Of a DNA stretch of 64,000 nt, positions 22,068 to 36,200 are shown piece after piece. The translations under genes and the position numbers were made by a program. Where the stretch lies: contig OX463807.1 in the NCBI GenBank assembly GCA_949825045.1, positions 35,856,749-35,920,748 of the forward strand, read 5' to 3'. Origin of the DNA: Argyresthia goedartella. Lineage: Eukaryota > Arthropoda > Insecta > Lepidoptera > Argyresthiidae. The notes beneath the pieces were generated by a model. The model was not told the origin of the DNA, searched no databases, and saw only the letters and a list, made by a program, of their open reading frames with translations. The first letter of the stretch is position 1. Each line of letters begins with the position of its first letter.

Positions 22068-25000
22068 CTGGAACGTGGAGGAAGACGCAAATATAGAGGC
22101 TTGGGGTGAATCCAGGGGTGGGCAGAAATGGATCAGTCTCTTTTTTTTAGAGATATCTCTAGGAATTTTCTCAATTATCAAAGCGTCAGAAATGGATCAC
22201 TCTCTCTTTTTTAAGACTTCTAGGACTTTTTCGACATGTCAATTATCAAAGCAGCTCGCTAGATAGCATTGTAGAATTTTTACCATTCTACGACAGAGTA
22301 CGACATTATTGTGGACTGAGAGATTGTGACATTTCATATTTGTACTGTGGTCAGAATCGTGTAAGGTCCCAAACTCGCGCTTACACATTTTAATCAATTG
22401 TGACCGCAGAGTTAATCTTCTAAATGTTTTCACGATCTCTAGTGAACTATTTGAAAGTTTTTTTTAATCAACTGTCAGAAAACTCCTCATTATTTATATG
22501 ATATGATAACAAGTTACTACAAGCGGTCCCAGCCCGGTCGGGGCGGAAAAAAAGCCTTGTCTTGGATGTTACTGGAATCGCTGATTCTGGTGCCTGTAAC
22601 TCAGGGTATCCATATTTTGCTTCTGGCCCCACACTAGGATACCCTAAGTCGTCACACACATCGAATCGAACCCTAGATACCGTTTGTGCCACACGCCACA
22701 GAGGTCGGCACAAGCGTTCGTCCTGAGGTAGTTTCTCACCTTCCCCTGCACGGGCGCGCTGTCGGCGGCGACGCAGACGGCGGAGCACTCTGCGACGTCA
22801 CGCAACAACGCGGCCGCTACGCCGTGCGCCGTGTGTGCGTGCGTGACGCAGATGTGCACCCTGCGGGAGTTCTTGCATCAAATGCAGGTATTCAAAGTAT
22901 CTTAAAACTGTGTGTTTGAAGTTCAGAAATAATCAGTGGTTTTGAGTAAATACCTATAAAACACACAATTTTGGAGCGAGACCTAACAGCCACTGTCAAG
23001 GCTGACATAATTAAAGTCTTTGTTTATAATTAAAAACTGTATATTTTCGTAACTTTCACAATATTTTGACGGAACCGAGCGTGCGCCGTAAGCGATTGTG
23101 GTTTGCAGAGTGCTCGCTGGTGCTGGCGGCTCGGGGCGCTGGGGGGAAGGCGCGAGGCGCGGGGCGCGGTGCGCGGGCGCGTATCTTCACGCCGGCCGTC
23201 TTGGGTTCGGGGTAGACAGGAGCCCCTGTGTACGCGTGTACAGCCATGTTGTAGTGCGTGGTGTTGTGAACTTTATTTCAATACGGATGTGTTCAAATTT
23301 TCAACCACCACGAATCGAGTTGCTAATTTTACCGACAGAAGAGGCCTTAATGTCCCCACCGAAGGACACAGGCCTTTACCCGGATGCTAGTAAGATTGAG
23401 TCCTACTCCACCACGCAAAAGCGGGTCGGAATTTTGTCTGTCGGGCTATTCGCCAACCCAACAGACTGATGTCTTCAAGCTGCTCTGTTAGGGCTTCTGA
23501 CACAGCTTTACGACTACTACCACAGAGTAGAGGTGGTCGTTATAACAACAATGCATTACGTCATGAGTTGTTTTAAAATAATGAACAACGCCGATGTCGA
23601 TAATTTACAACGGTTGCGTTGCGCTAGCGTTGTTGACCCAACGCTAGCGCAGCTAGGGTATACTTCGCGCCACGAATTAAGAGCGCTAGGCGAAGTTGGC
23701 GGGAATTACTGCGCATATGTACAGGTATTGAAAAGTGACTACTGCGCATTCAAGGCCACCGCTCATAACTCGTGGCGCGACGTATATCAGACAAAAAAAA
23801 AGCCATAGAAAAAGCCGGATATCCATTGAAAAAGCCTGAGATCAGTAATTTTTTAGATATTGTTTATTACAATAACAAATAATTGGAAGATTATTATTTG
23901 TTATTGTAATAAACAAGATCTAAAAAAACGATATTTTAATGAAAATTCTAAAATTCCTGCCTGAAAAACCAGAGATATCAGTCCAAATCCCGAGAGCCTA
24001 AGATGAGCCTGAAAAGCCCGAGATCTCAGGCCAAATCCCGAGAGCCTAAGATGAGCTGGAAAAGCCTGAGATCTCAGGCCAAATCCCGAGAGCCTAAGAT
24101 GAGCCGGAAAAGCCTGAGATCTCAGGCCAAATCCCGAGAGCCTAAGATGAGCCTGAAAAGCCTGAGATCTCAGGCCAAATCCCGAGAGCCTAAGATGAGC
24201 CGGAAAAGCTTGAGATCTCAGGCCAAATCCCGAGAGCCTAAGATGAGCCGGAAAAGCCTGAGATCTCAGTCCAAAGCCTGAGCCGCAGCACTTAGGGTTA
24301 CCATATAACTGCGACTGTTGAAATAATGAGTAGCATTAGCTGGACCGCGATGTTGTCAGTTTTAACGTTCTAAGTTAAATGTGGCATGCGCGCTGTGCAC
24401 GCGCACCCAGCCAGACCTTGCTATGTTTATGTTTTAGTGCAACGGTGATTCCCTTTGCGTGATAACGTAATTTGCGTGGCGCTCGTTCGCTATTTGCATT
24501 TCTGTTTTCTCTTGTTCTCGTGAATTAATATTTACATTAGAAGAGCATTAGTTTTATCAGACTTGCGTACACTTCGGCCGTTTTTAGAATGCGATTGATT
24601 ATGACATTTTCTTAATGCGTACATAATAAGCAATATTTTTCATTGCAATTTCAAAAATGTATGGGTTTTGAACTGTCAGGATCGCATTCTCTGGTTCATA
24701 GTTCCCGGCTTAAGCCGGGGCCTATGGCACAACGTGTCATCCGAAACACCGAAGAGCCAGAAATAAATGCCACAAAGAAACGGCCACTAGGCAGTATCGC
24801 CAGGGAAGTCCACGGGCGCTTCTTAAAATTAAATTCGTCGAGGTTAAATGTAAATGGGATATCACTTTGGATCGCCATGTAAAGATATACCTAGTTGTAG
24901 TGAATCAACATACGTAGCCCATTGATGTCCCCACGGAGGGGCACATGACTTTACCCGGATACGAGTAAGATTAAGCCATTCTCCACCACGCTGGCTCAGT

Positions 25001-27225
25001 GCGGGTTGGTGAAGGGGTTTTAGGACCACTACCACGTGGCGATAGTAGCCGGGACTACAGCTTAACGTGCCATCCGAAACACTGAACGTCCGATAGTGTA
25101 CTTAAGATAAATTAATTATCTCATTGGTACAGTCAGGATTCGAACCTGCATCTCCTGTGTGAGAAGCAATCGTGAAACCCATTAGACCACGGATTCACTA
25201 CATTTACAGGCGGGCATTTACACATTTACAGGTAGATTATACAGGGGGACATTTAATTAATGGGTGCCTTTCCCAGTGTCCGTCTAAGTGGCTGATGATG
25301 TTATGCTTCCAATCTTATCGATTCGATGAAACGAGACATCGGCAAGTCGTTTTTCGATAAAGCGTCTAATGGGCTTCGTAGAAATAAGCCATCGTCCAAC
25401 TGAGCAATCGATCAATGGTGTTCGGTGGACTAAAAAACCGGTCAAGTGCGAGTCGGACTCGCGCACCAAGGGTTCCGTACACGCTGTCAGTACCCTATTA
25501 TTTTATGATGACCTCTTTGTTTACAAATGTCCCGGGAAAACAAAGCTCAAAACTATGTATATTCTTTAATTATTTCATTCATTTCATTTCAAGTTCTACA
25601 ACATAAATAGAGACGCAGTAGGTTATGAATTAATATTTAAAAGCTATTGTCTAGTGAGAAGTCTTTGTACTTAATTAAAGCAGATTTTTAACCATCACTT
25701 TTCCCCCTAGAGCGTAGTATTTAGTGACTCTATTATAGGCGTGCTTGGTTACTGCAGTGGCCTTTCACACAAATATTACATATACTACCTATTGGTAATT
25801 GAGGATTGTCTGTTTATAGTAGATTGTTAACCGAGGGCTGAAAGGCACCCATTCCTGACGAGATGTTTTGGCGCTCGAACGAAGTGAGAGCGCCAATAGT
25901 TCGAGGCAGAAATGGGTGCTATCACCCGAGTAAAACACTCTACTTTTCATTACGAATACGAGGAAAGTAAACACAAGTCAGTTAAAATCAAAATTATTTT
26001 ATTAAAAACAAAGTCACTTGAAATCAAAATTATTTTATTAAAAAACAAACAACAAACTCAAGTTTAAAAATACTACTCATAAAAAAAGTAATTTCGGTGC
26101 CCCCGTTGATGTCTTTTACTTTGAGCATAACATTAAAAAAAATACTTCCGTTTTATGGCTGTATAGGTTACTACCATTGCGTTGTTCAATATAAACTGCG
26201 ATTCATATATATTTTTTTTAATACTTTTCTGCTTTAGAGCAGGCATGTACCACTTTCAGCACGGTGCCTGGATGAACAATGACCCCCTTTCAGAGTATGA
26301 GTAATGAAATAGTAGATTGTTAACCGAGGGCTGAAAGTCACCCATTCCTGACGAGATGTTTTGGCGCTCGAACGAAGTGAGAGCGCCAATAGTTCGAGGC
26401 AGAAATGGGTGCTATCACCCGAGTAAAACACTCTACTTTTCATTACGAATACGAGGAAAGTAAACACAAGCCAGTTAAAATCAAAATTATTTTAATAAAA
26501 ACAAAGTCACTTGAAATCAAAATTATTTTATTAAAAAACAAACAACAAACTCAAGTTTAAAAATTCTACTCATAAAAAAAGTAATTTCGGTGCCCCCGTT
26601 GATGTCTTTTACTTTGAGCATAACATTAAAAAAATACTTCCGTTTTGTGGCTGTATAGGTTACTACCATTGCGTTGTTCAATATAAACTACGATTCATAC
26701 ATATTTTTTTTAATACTTTTTTGCTTTAGAGCAGGCATGTACCACTTTCAGCACGGTGCCTGGATGAACAATGACTCCCTTTCAGAGTATGAGTAATGAA
26801 AAAATAGTTTCAACATGTCCCATCTATCTTGCCATAGGAAAATAGGCTGACACTAAAAGGTCCTATTTCCTATGACAAGAATATCCCTATGGTAAGAATG
26901 GAGATAAAAAGATTTTGGTTGCAATAGCAATGGAGTAAAATCGTAAAATACACTGTTATCCGATTCTTATCTTTATTTGTGCTATAAGACCTTGCTTCGT
27001 GCCAAATTTCATGATTCTAAGTCAACGGGAAGTACCCTCTAGGTTTTGATTCCCTTGCGAATCAAGCAATTTCAGCAAAATTGAGACATATGCGGTATCT
27101 TTTGATTGCGTTGACTTATAAGTTTATTTTTTTCACAACTTTAAGAGATCACAGACTTGAGTAATCGATATTAATTTCAACTTTATACCTCTATGTGTTT
27201 CTGAGAAAAAGTCTTATCAGTCGGT

Positions 27226-27265
<40 letters not shown>

Positions 27266-30200
27266 AATTTACAGTTTTCGGATTTTTACCTTTACCTGTG
27301 CTATAAGACCTTCCTTCATTCCAAATTTCATTGACCCTAGGCCAACCAGAAGTACCCTATAGGTTTTGATTCCGTTGCGAGTTCCACGCGAGTTCATACA
27401 AATTCAGCAAAATTGTGACATAATATCGCGGTATCTTTTGATTGCATGGACCTAGACGTTTATTTTTTTTTACAGCTCCAAGGGACCATGGACTTGAATA
27501 ATCGATATTAATTTCAACATGATACCTCCACGCGTTCTTGAGAAAAGGGGTCGTGACAGATGGACAGACACAGACAATCGATCAAATGAACTTTAAAGCC
27601 ACATAGGGAGCCCGATTGTACCTATTACTTAGACAACTTAGACAGACTTAGAAAACTAAAATAGGTATATCGCCAATGAAAAAAAAAATGTTGGGTAACC
27701 CATAGCAACTTGTAATCAGCCGATCAAGTCAATGTCCTCAGGCACAAAACATTTTTGGTTAGGTAGTTGAAAGTCATATTATTCTGTATACAGAAAAGGA
27801 CACACAGCAACCTAGTTATGTCAATCTAGAATAGTGAAGCCCTTGTCTCAGCACAGAGTAGAGCTGATGCAATATTCTGATTTCCTAGTATTCCGGAGGA
27901 AGCTTTACATCATCAAAGAGTCGAATGACATGGCTGTCCACCCTATAGTAATAACCATATTTTTTAGTTAGTCCTAGACGAGACCTCTTTGAGAGAAGTA
28001 CACTTTCATTCCAAAATCTTGTGTATCTTTTTTATAACGCCCACCGCCCGCCGCAAGACTTATCTACCTACACTTATGGTATGCTATGTTATAAATATAA
28101 ATATAATGATTCTTTATCTCTGCGATCAATACGGATCGCAATCAATAAAGAGTGGTCGCCTACCACCAGTTCTGAGGACATTTACGATCGTGACATCGCT
28201 ACTGTAACAACTTACCCGGAAGGGAACTGCAGCGCGTTCAAACTCCACCCCTTGTTGTGCAACAGTTCCGCCATCTTGAAAATGTCGAACTGGCGCGAAC
28301 CGAACGCGATCACCGACGTCGTGGGCTTGCCGAATACGAACAGGCCGGGGATCTGACGAATCCTGGAACGTGGATGAGGTAGTTATATATTCGCTGAAAT
28401 ACATAGCAAATTTGCAAGTTTTCCCGGGCATGATGATGCGTCTACATCGCCATCATACCCAGCCCACACCAACCAACTGCTGGGCACAGGGCTCCTCTCT
28501 ACAGCGACACTCCGCACGGCCCTACTCTTGTGCCAAAACCGCATCCATTGAGATCCCGCCGACTTGATGGTATCGTCGGACCATCCAGTCTGCCCAGTGG
28601 CCGTGTCACGCTCCTTGGCCACCACTCTGCGTCTGCTGTGGTCCACCGTCCATCATCCCGTCTAGCCAAGTGTCCCGCCCATCTCCACCTCAGTTCCGGG
28701 ACCGAGGAAATGGCAAGACCACTTGAAATAATCCCCTTTTCACAGTGTAGGTGTCGCTTGCGTCGGAACTCTAAAAGCAACCAACAGACATAAAAGCATT
28801 CTCTATGCTCACAACTCCACAGCATAACCCGCGGCCGGCACGGGTTTAGACTCCGGGCCATTCGGTTGTGGAATGCACTCCCCTGCAATATCAGATATAT
28901 TTAAAAGTCGCGTGAAGAAGCATTACCTCTCTTTTTAGAATTACAGGTAGTATGCATGTAAGTATTAATAGCACATTTATATTCAGGGTAGGATTTAAAC
29001 GAGTGACTGTAAATTAAAGTTTTAAGTGACAAAAATAATTGATTTAGGTTGTTGTATTACTAAGTGAGCGACTGACTGCGAGTGACGAGAAATCAACAGA
29101 TCAGCAACTTACAAACATTAATTTAAGTTACTTAAAACACAAAATGAGCAGCTTTTCTTTGCATACGCTCTTCTCCGCTACGCTCCAATTACATTTACTT
29201 ACAATTACAAGAAAAATAAAAACAAAGACCGGAATGACACATGAAACTACACGAGAATCACAAAAAAGAAAAAGAAAAGGGTGGTATTTAATCGCACATC
29301 AAAAATACTGATTTGCGCAGCAAAAAACACTTTTTATGTTTACAATATTTAATGAGTACTTAAAAGTCTATATTTTAAGTATTTTTTGTTGTTCTTACAT
29401 GTTGAACCTTACACGAAGGATAAAGGGGGCTTCGCTTCGCTCACCCCCTTTACTCTTCACCTAAGCTGCCGCAGCAAATTTGATGGATATTTGCTGTGCA
29501 AATCAGTATATTTGATGTGCGATTAAATACTAGCCATTAAAATTAGGCCACAATAACCTATTCTACCCAAATTTGGCTTTCTGTGTTCCGTTATTGAATT
29601 TGCCCTCTCTGTATTTCTAGTCGCTCACTTAGTAATTTGGTCGCACAGCTAGAATTTTAATTTCTGAAATGCCCCTTTATGTAAGCTCGTTCTGGATTTT
29701 ATTATTATCAGAAAAAAATGCTCAATTCAGTCTTTTTTTGCTCGTTTCAAGTATTTCCGCTGTTCATGGTCATTCGCTCAGTGATAATTCGCTCAATTAG
29801 TTTTTTATTCGATCGTTTTATAATTCCCCTTATATTAATAATTAGTTAGTAAATAATTATAGTAATGATATATTTTATTCATTAATATTTACGTAAGCAC
29901 TCGTCTATTTTGTCATATTGTTGTACACCTAGTAGGTGTACCCATGCTCAGCAATGAACCTTTCCCACTTTGAGCCGGTTTGCTGGAAGAGATCTCTTAT
30001 TAGAGATGAGCTCGCCTTTGTACACTATTTTTATGTAACTCTTTTTTTATATCATTTGTGTGCAATAAAGAAATTATAAAATTATGAAATAAAATGGAGA
30101 TAGGGAGCTGAAGCAACAGTTTTTAAAAACTTTCGATTTGTCTAAGAATTATTGCATCCCATCATGCGTCACATGCCACGACAAAAGTGTCAGCGTTCGT

Positions 30201-33200
30201 GACGACTAAAGCGGCGTGAAAAGTGTCGGTGACTGTTAACTCACTCTGACTCGATGTATCTCGAGGTCTCGAGTATCTCTCTCGTCATGCGCACGTATCT
30301 CTCTCGGCCCACGAACACCATGGTGGCCCAGCAAGCGGCGATCACGCCGCCGGCGCGGCTGCCTGACAATGACGAATAGGAAGATAAGTGGTAAGGAAAA
30401 CCGGCCACGTGCGAGTCTGCCTCGCACACGAAGGACTCCGTACCATCGTACAATAAATCAGCTTAAATTGAAGGGATTCTTTAATTTTTTAAATTAACTG
30501 TACTAACCGTTCATTTCAAGTTTGCTGTGGCTGACCGTTACAAAATTAAAAATTGCTTAGTACCGATAGCATCGCTTACTACCTACGTACGTACGCGTCT
30601 CCCGCGTCGCTCGCGAGTATTGTAATAGCGAATAGTAATAGTTTTGTTTGTAGCAGCTGTTGTCATTATGTCGTACAAGTCACGGTCCACTCTATGAGTA
30701 AAAATGGAAAAGTTTCACATAGCGCTGAACACAATTGATTACTCAAATTGATGACATTTTTCGAATAGAGGGAAAATAAATAAACATTTAGCTACAAGCA
30801 TATGCATTGTTTCTGGCCCCACACTAGGATACCCTGTGTCGTGGGAACCAGAAACAGCGACGTCACACACATATAAACAACCAAGACCTGGTTTTTTTCC
30901 CTCTACCCCCAGCCGGGAATCGAACCCGAGACCTCTCTCATGGTAGGCAGAGCCACAACCGCTGCGCCACAGAGGTCGTAAAATTATCTCAATATGGCAA
31001 TTATGTAAAATTTGGTGCTAACAAGTTTTTTTTTTAAAGAGTAAAATCTTACACAAATCGAACTAGGCCATACTAAGCTCAACAAGGCTTATGGCTATGA
31101 TTACTTGACGACCATATATTTAATAGAGATAAATACTTAAGTAAAACATCCAAGACTAAGAAACAAATATTCATGCTCATCACACAAATATTGCCTTTAC
31201 GGGGATTCAAACCCAGGAACGTCACCTTCGTAGGCAGGGTCACTACCCACTAATAACTAACTTATACACTAGTTACATTCGTCGTGAAAAAAAACGATGA
31301 TTTTGATTAAAAAATCAAATTAACCAGGTCCACCACCAAGTACAACTTGTTTTGTCACCAGTACGAATAGCTGTCGTTCTAGCGCCCTGTGACGTCATTT
31401 TATAACGGTCAGCCATGGCAAACTTGACATGAACGGGTAATCGTCCAATAATTGTTGCTACAGAAATACACGTTATGTAAAAAAACATCTTTTTACGTAT
31501 AACGGTTCATGAGATACAGTCCGCTGATGGACAGACGGACGGACGGACAGTAAAGGCTTAATACTTAGCTTAGCACCCTTCGGGTACGCAGCTAAGACGC
31601 CGTACCCATCTTCGGGAGGTGCGTTACTCTGATCTGATAAAAGGCCATGTTTGCACGGCATGTTCTACCCAGAGCTCCGTGGTCTAATGGGTTTCACGCT
31701 TGCTTTTCACACGGGAGATGCAGGTTTGATTCCTGACAAATGAGATAATAAATTTATCTTAAGTATACGGACGTTCCAACGGCGATGGACAACATCGTGA
31801 GGAAACCTTTATTACTCCATAGCTGCGGCGATGGGCTAGCCCAATGTCACGGAAAATGGAGTATTGAATAACTGGCTCAAAGAGGGCAATATTGTGCCTC
31901 TGCCACCTCGTATGGGAAAAGGCGTGACGCTATGTTCTACCCAATTAGAATTGAAGGATTAGTTACCGAAAAGTGCGTGCCGTGCAAAGTTGGCAAGTGA
32001 TCCGTACACTCCCCCCGGCCACTCCGTAGTGACTGTGTACTGGTAGTGTCGGACTCCGGCTTGACTGTAAGTAGGTTAGTGACTCACCGTTGACCGTAGG
32101 TGATCCGTACACTCCCCCCGGCCACTCCGTAGTGACTGTGTTCTGGTAGTGTCGGACTCCGGCTCGACTGTAAGTAGGTTAGTGACTCACCGTTGACCGT
32201 AGGTGATCCGTACACTCCCCCCGGCCACTCCGTAGTGACTGTGTACTGGTAGTGTCGGACTCCGGCTTGACTATAAGTAGGTTAGTGACACACCGTTGAC
32301 CGTAGGTGATCCGTACACTCCCCCCGGCCACTCCGTAGTGACTCTGTACTGGTAGTGTCGGACTCCGGCTTGACTGTAAGTAGGTTAGTGACTCACCGTT
32401 GACCGTAGGTGATCCGTACACTCCCCCCGGCCACTCCGTAGTGACTGTGTACTGGTAGTGTCGGATCACCTACGGTCAACGGTGAGTCACTAACCTACTT
32501 ATAAGTAGGTTAGTGACTCACCGTTGACCGTAGGTGATCCGTACACTCCCCCCGGCCACTCCGTAGTGACTGTGTACTGGTAGTGTCGGACTCCGGCTTG
32601 ACTGTAAGTAGGTTAGTGACTCACCGTTGACCGTAGGTGATCCGTACACTCCCCTCGGCCACTCCGTAGTGACTGTGTTCTGGTAGTGTCGGACTCCGGC
32701 TCGACTGTAAGTAGGTTAGTGACTCACCGTTGACCGTAGGTGATCCGTACACTCCCCCCGGCCACTCCGTAGTGACTGTGTACTGGTAGTGTCGGACTCC
32801 GGCTTGACTATAAGTAGGTTAGTGACACACCGTTGACCGTAGGTGATCCGTACACTCCCCCCGGCCACTCCGTAGTGACTGTGTACTGGTAGTGTCGGAC
32901 TCCGGCTTGACTGTAAGTAGGTTAGTGACTCACCGTTGACCGTAGGTGATCCGTACACTCCCCCCGGCCACTCCGTAGTGACTGTGTACTGGTAGTGTCG
33001 GATCACCTACGGTCAACGGTGAGTCACTAACCTACTTATAAGTAGGTTAGTGACTCACCGTTGACCGTAGGTGATCCGTACACTCCACCCGGCCACTCCG
33101 TAGTGACTGTGTACTGGTAGTGTCGGACTCCGGCTTGACTATAAGTAGGTTAGTGACTCACCGTTGACCGTAGGTGATCCGTACACTCCCCCCGGCCACT

Positions 33201-36200
33201 CCGTAGTGACTGTGTACTGGTAGTGTCGGACTCCGGCTTGACTATAAGTAGGTTAGTGACTCACCGTTGACCGTAGGTGATCCGTACACTCCACCCGGCC
33301 ACTCGGTAGTGACTGTGTACTGGTAGTGTCGGTACTCCGGCTTGCGATAGAGGATCACTGACGTGCCTTTCGGCGCGTAGCCGTACTGGAAAATAAGAGT
33401 AAAAGCGATAAGTATTTGCAGTGGAAATAGTTGTGGTATACCTACAGATATTTTGTTACAGTAAGAACTCTTGGACTTGATGCACTGAACTCGTTTTTGT
33501 GAGTTTAAACGACCACATCCATGTTATACAATCTCATTTCGTCTCACCTCATCCCACATGAACTCCCCCCTTCCCCTTCCCTCTACCCACCTTATGCATG
33601 TCAGCCGAAATACTCGCAACGCCCGGCAACCGGAAGTCGAAGTCCGGCACGTCGTGTCCCGCCTCTCTAACGAACACGTTCACGAAGCCGCCGAGACACG
33701 CATCAACGTGCAGCGGCACGTCGTATTCGACTGCTAGAGCGGACAGGGCGGCAATGTCATCCATCGTGCCGTAAGGGAAATTTGGGGCGGAGCCGACTAT
33801 CTGGGATAAATATATAGATTCAATCAACAAATCAGCCTACATTCACTTACTGCTGGGTATAGTCTCTTCATTAATACGCCATCTACTCCGGCTCTGAGTC
33901 TCTACGAAACTCTTTGCTAATTTTTATCACAGATTGTTGTATGACATTGAAAGAAAGGGACAGAGCTACGAGTATGTATGCGTTAATCTCCCGTTCCCTC
34001 CCCGAGCGACACGAGGAATGGGAGGATAATGCACAGCGCTGTCCCGTAACTATTGTGCCGTGTAGTATTCGCGGGTTTCGTGGCTAATTTTGACGAACCG
34101 AATGGCCGAGTCGGCAGTGATCCTGCTTACGAAGCCAAGGGTCCCGGGTTCGAGTCCCGGTGGGCGCAAATATTTTTTTGATGAGAACGGATGTTTGTAC
34201 TCTAGTCATGGTTGTCATCTAACCTAAGATTAATATTTATCTATATAAGTATGTGTATCGTTGTCTAGTACCCAAGATACAGGGAATCCTAGTTTGAAGC
34301 TAGATACAATGTGTGTAAATAGTGTTCAAGGTATCATTATTATCACAGATATCGAGAGATAGGCCCTTGGCGCTAATCTTGTATCGGAACCAGTGTCGCC
34401 GAAAACTAAGAACACGCATACATTTACACCACTCGTACATCAATCCCTCCGCTTTTATTGGTCAGTGCAATGTCATGCACCTATCGTCCGAACACACCCA
34501 CACTACCGCAGATATACTAGCTAGTCGAGCTAGTGTTGGGACAATGCAAGGACAGCGTGTATCATCGATGGATTATAATTTATAGACAGTCGTATACAAT
34601 GCCGGGTTCTATAAATAAAATAGTAAATTGTTTGTAAATACGACATATTTATACGACATGCGACATACGAGACCCCTTTGCCTCTCTTCTTTTTTCAACA
34701 GAATCCTTACAGCTAGAAAGAGAGGCAAAGAGGTTTCTGAAGGTAGAATAACTGTGAACTCTTCGGACCTGACTGAAAGCATCGGAATTTCCGATCAATA
34801 CTTATAACACCTCATTATCCTTCGTCGGGCGAGGTTTTAAACAAACTTAAAATCTAAACTGCCTGTTTGGCAACCATTGGAATAACTAACAATAAACTTA
34901 CGTATTATGAGCAATAAAATAACTATATTATTACATTAACTATATTAGTAATTGCGGAATGATAAAATCTATCGATTCAAAAACATAATTATCCTATCAC
35001 TACCCCCATCACTATATGTCGTCTCTGTGGGCGTGTAACAGTTCGCCTCCGTATCACGATGCATCTTTGCTTTCGTACTTAGATAAGTGTGAAATATTCA
35101 TTGCGTGTTAGCTTGGCAATAAGTAGTGAAATTAAGATACAAAACAAGCAATGTATAGTAAACTTAGCGAGAACAACATGACATTGTCACTTTAATGTCA
35201 ATTCGTGACGAATTTTCCGCGAACGATTTATTTTAGTAATAATGTTCATTTCTTGTGTTCTAAGAAGAAATAATAGTTGGAATAAGACTTACAAGTGATA
35301 TGTGACACCGGCGTTCTTGGAGTTCACAATCTCGCTTCTATTTTTGCACGTGAGTATTGCACAGGTCGGCATTTTCGAAAAACAACGGAAATGAATTCGT
35401 CACTGCGGTCGCCCGGTGACTACCGAGAATTTTTAATATCTAACCTGTCGGAGCTACATTTGTTCGCACGTGCCACGCCCCTCAACCTATCTCTCGATAT
35501 CTGTGATTATTATATACACATATAATTTGACGCTGAATTTACTGCTCAGTCGGTCACGCTCTTACTGCGCCGCTGAGATCAGAAGCCCAAGTACCAAAAT
35601 ATTCATTAGCAGAATAAAGCGATATTCCAGCAATAATCGAAGAACAATAAACAGCGACGCAACAGAAAGGTGTATTCATATTGTGGGGTTGTTAGGGACG
35701 CCATTCTTTTGAGTTATTTTATAGTTGTATGTATCTTAACTATACAAGGTGACGTTTAGTTTACTGACCATATTTTGGGGATTATTATGAACAACTTTCG
35801 ATAATGGACTTTTTTTGCGTGGGGCAGGGCCAAAGAACTGGTCTATCAAACCAAGCGATTAAACCGAAAGAGGAGTTGGTTTCAAAAATAATACTGACTT
35901 TTGATATCACGAGAGGGGAGATGATGTTGGAAATTAAGAACACAGAAGTAAGAAGGCGGCCTCATGCTTAAAAAAAACAATTCTTCTTCCTCAATCTGAT
36001 TTGGAGGTCTTATTTTCAACAATGTGTAAGGTATCTGCGTAACTGATTCCTCAAATGATAGAGCAATAACCAAGCACATAAACGCCTTTACCGTTTTTTT
36101 ATTGGGTACGAAAAACTTGATTTTTTGATGATTAACATTTGTCGTGCTCAATCTGGTTTCAACAATATGTAAGGGAATCTGCGTAACTGATACCTCAAAT

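Larger units (their letters stand above)
31998..33345 (-). repeat. exon-derived tandem satellite, 103-bp unit, about 13 copies
   Basis: Units begin (at tgatccgt) at 31,998, 32,101, 32,204, 32,307, 32,410, 32,535, 32,638, 32,741, 32,844, 32,947, 33,072, 33,175 and 33,278. On the minus strand each unit is the last 80 nt of Sply coding exon 7, its donor (caacg|gtgagt) and 17 more nt ending ctaacctactta(c/t)ag. The rightmost unit is the genuine exon; the other twelve lie in intron 7 and lack one A (gagtccgac against gagtaccgac). Shared variants recur every five units, giving a 537-bp higher-order repeat. Units differ by very few bases, so amplification is recent. Confidence 0.95.

Noticed and set aside
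23056..23247. Pro/Ala/Arg-rich minus-strand ORF in a GC-rich block
   Set aside because: Composition alone explains the open frame; it does not fit the Sply phases, and exons 9 and 10 already join correctly.
24003..24281. ORF of six 16-residue repeats
   Set aside because: A 48-bp minisatellite read in frame; no start context, splice link or domain.
32179..33006. Two identical 96-codon minus-strand ORFs
   Set aside because: They run through all three frames of the 103-bp satellite unit; openness follows from the repeat, not from a gene.
31998..33345. CRISPR-like array
   Set aside because: Direct repeats without unique spacers, in an insect intron; it is a satellite.
34096..34170. tRNA gene
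   Set aside because: A and B boxes are present but a full cloverleaf is not, and the same body recurs at several places, so it is a SINE.
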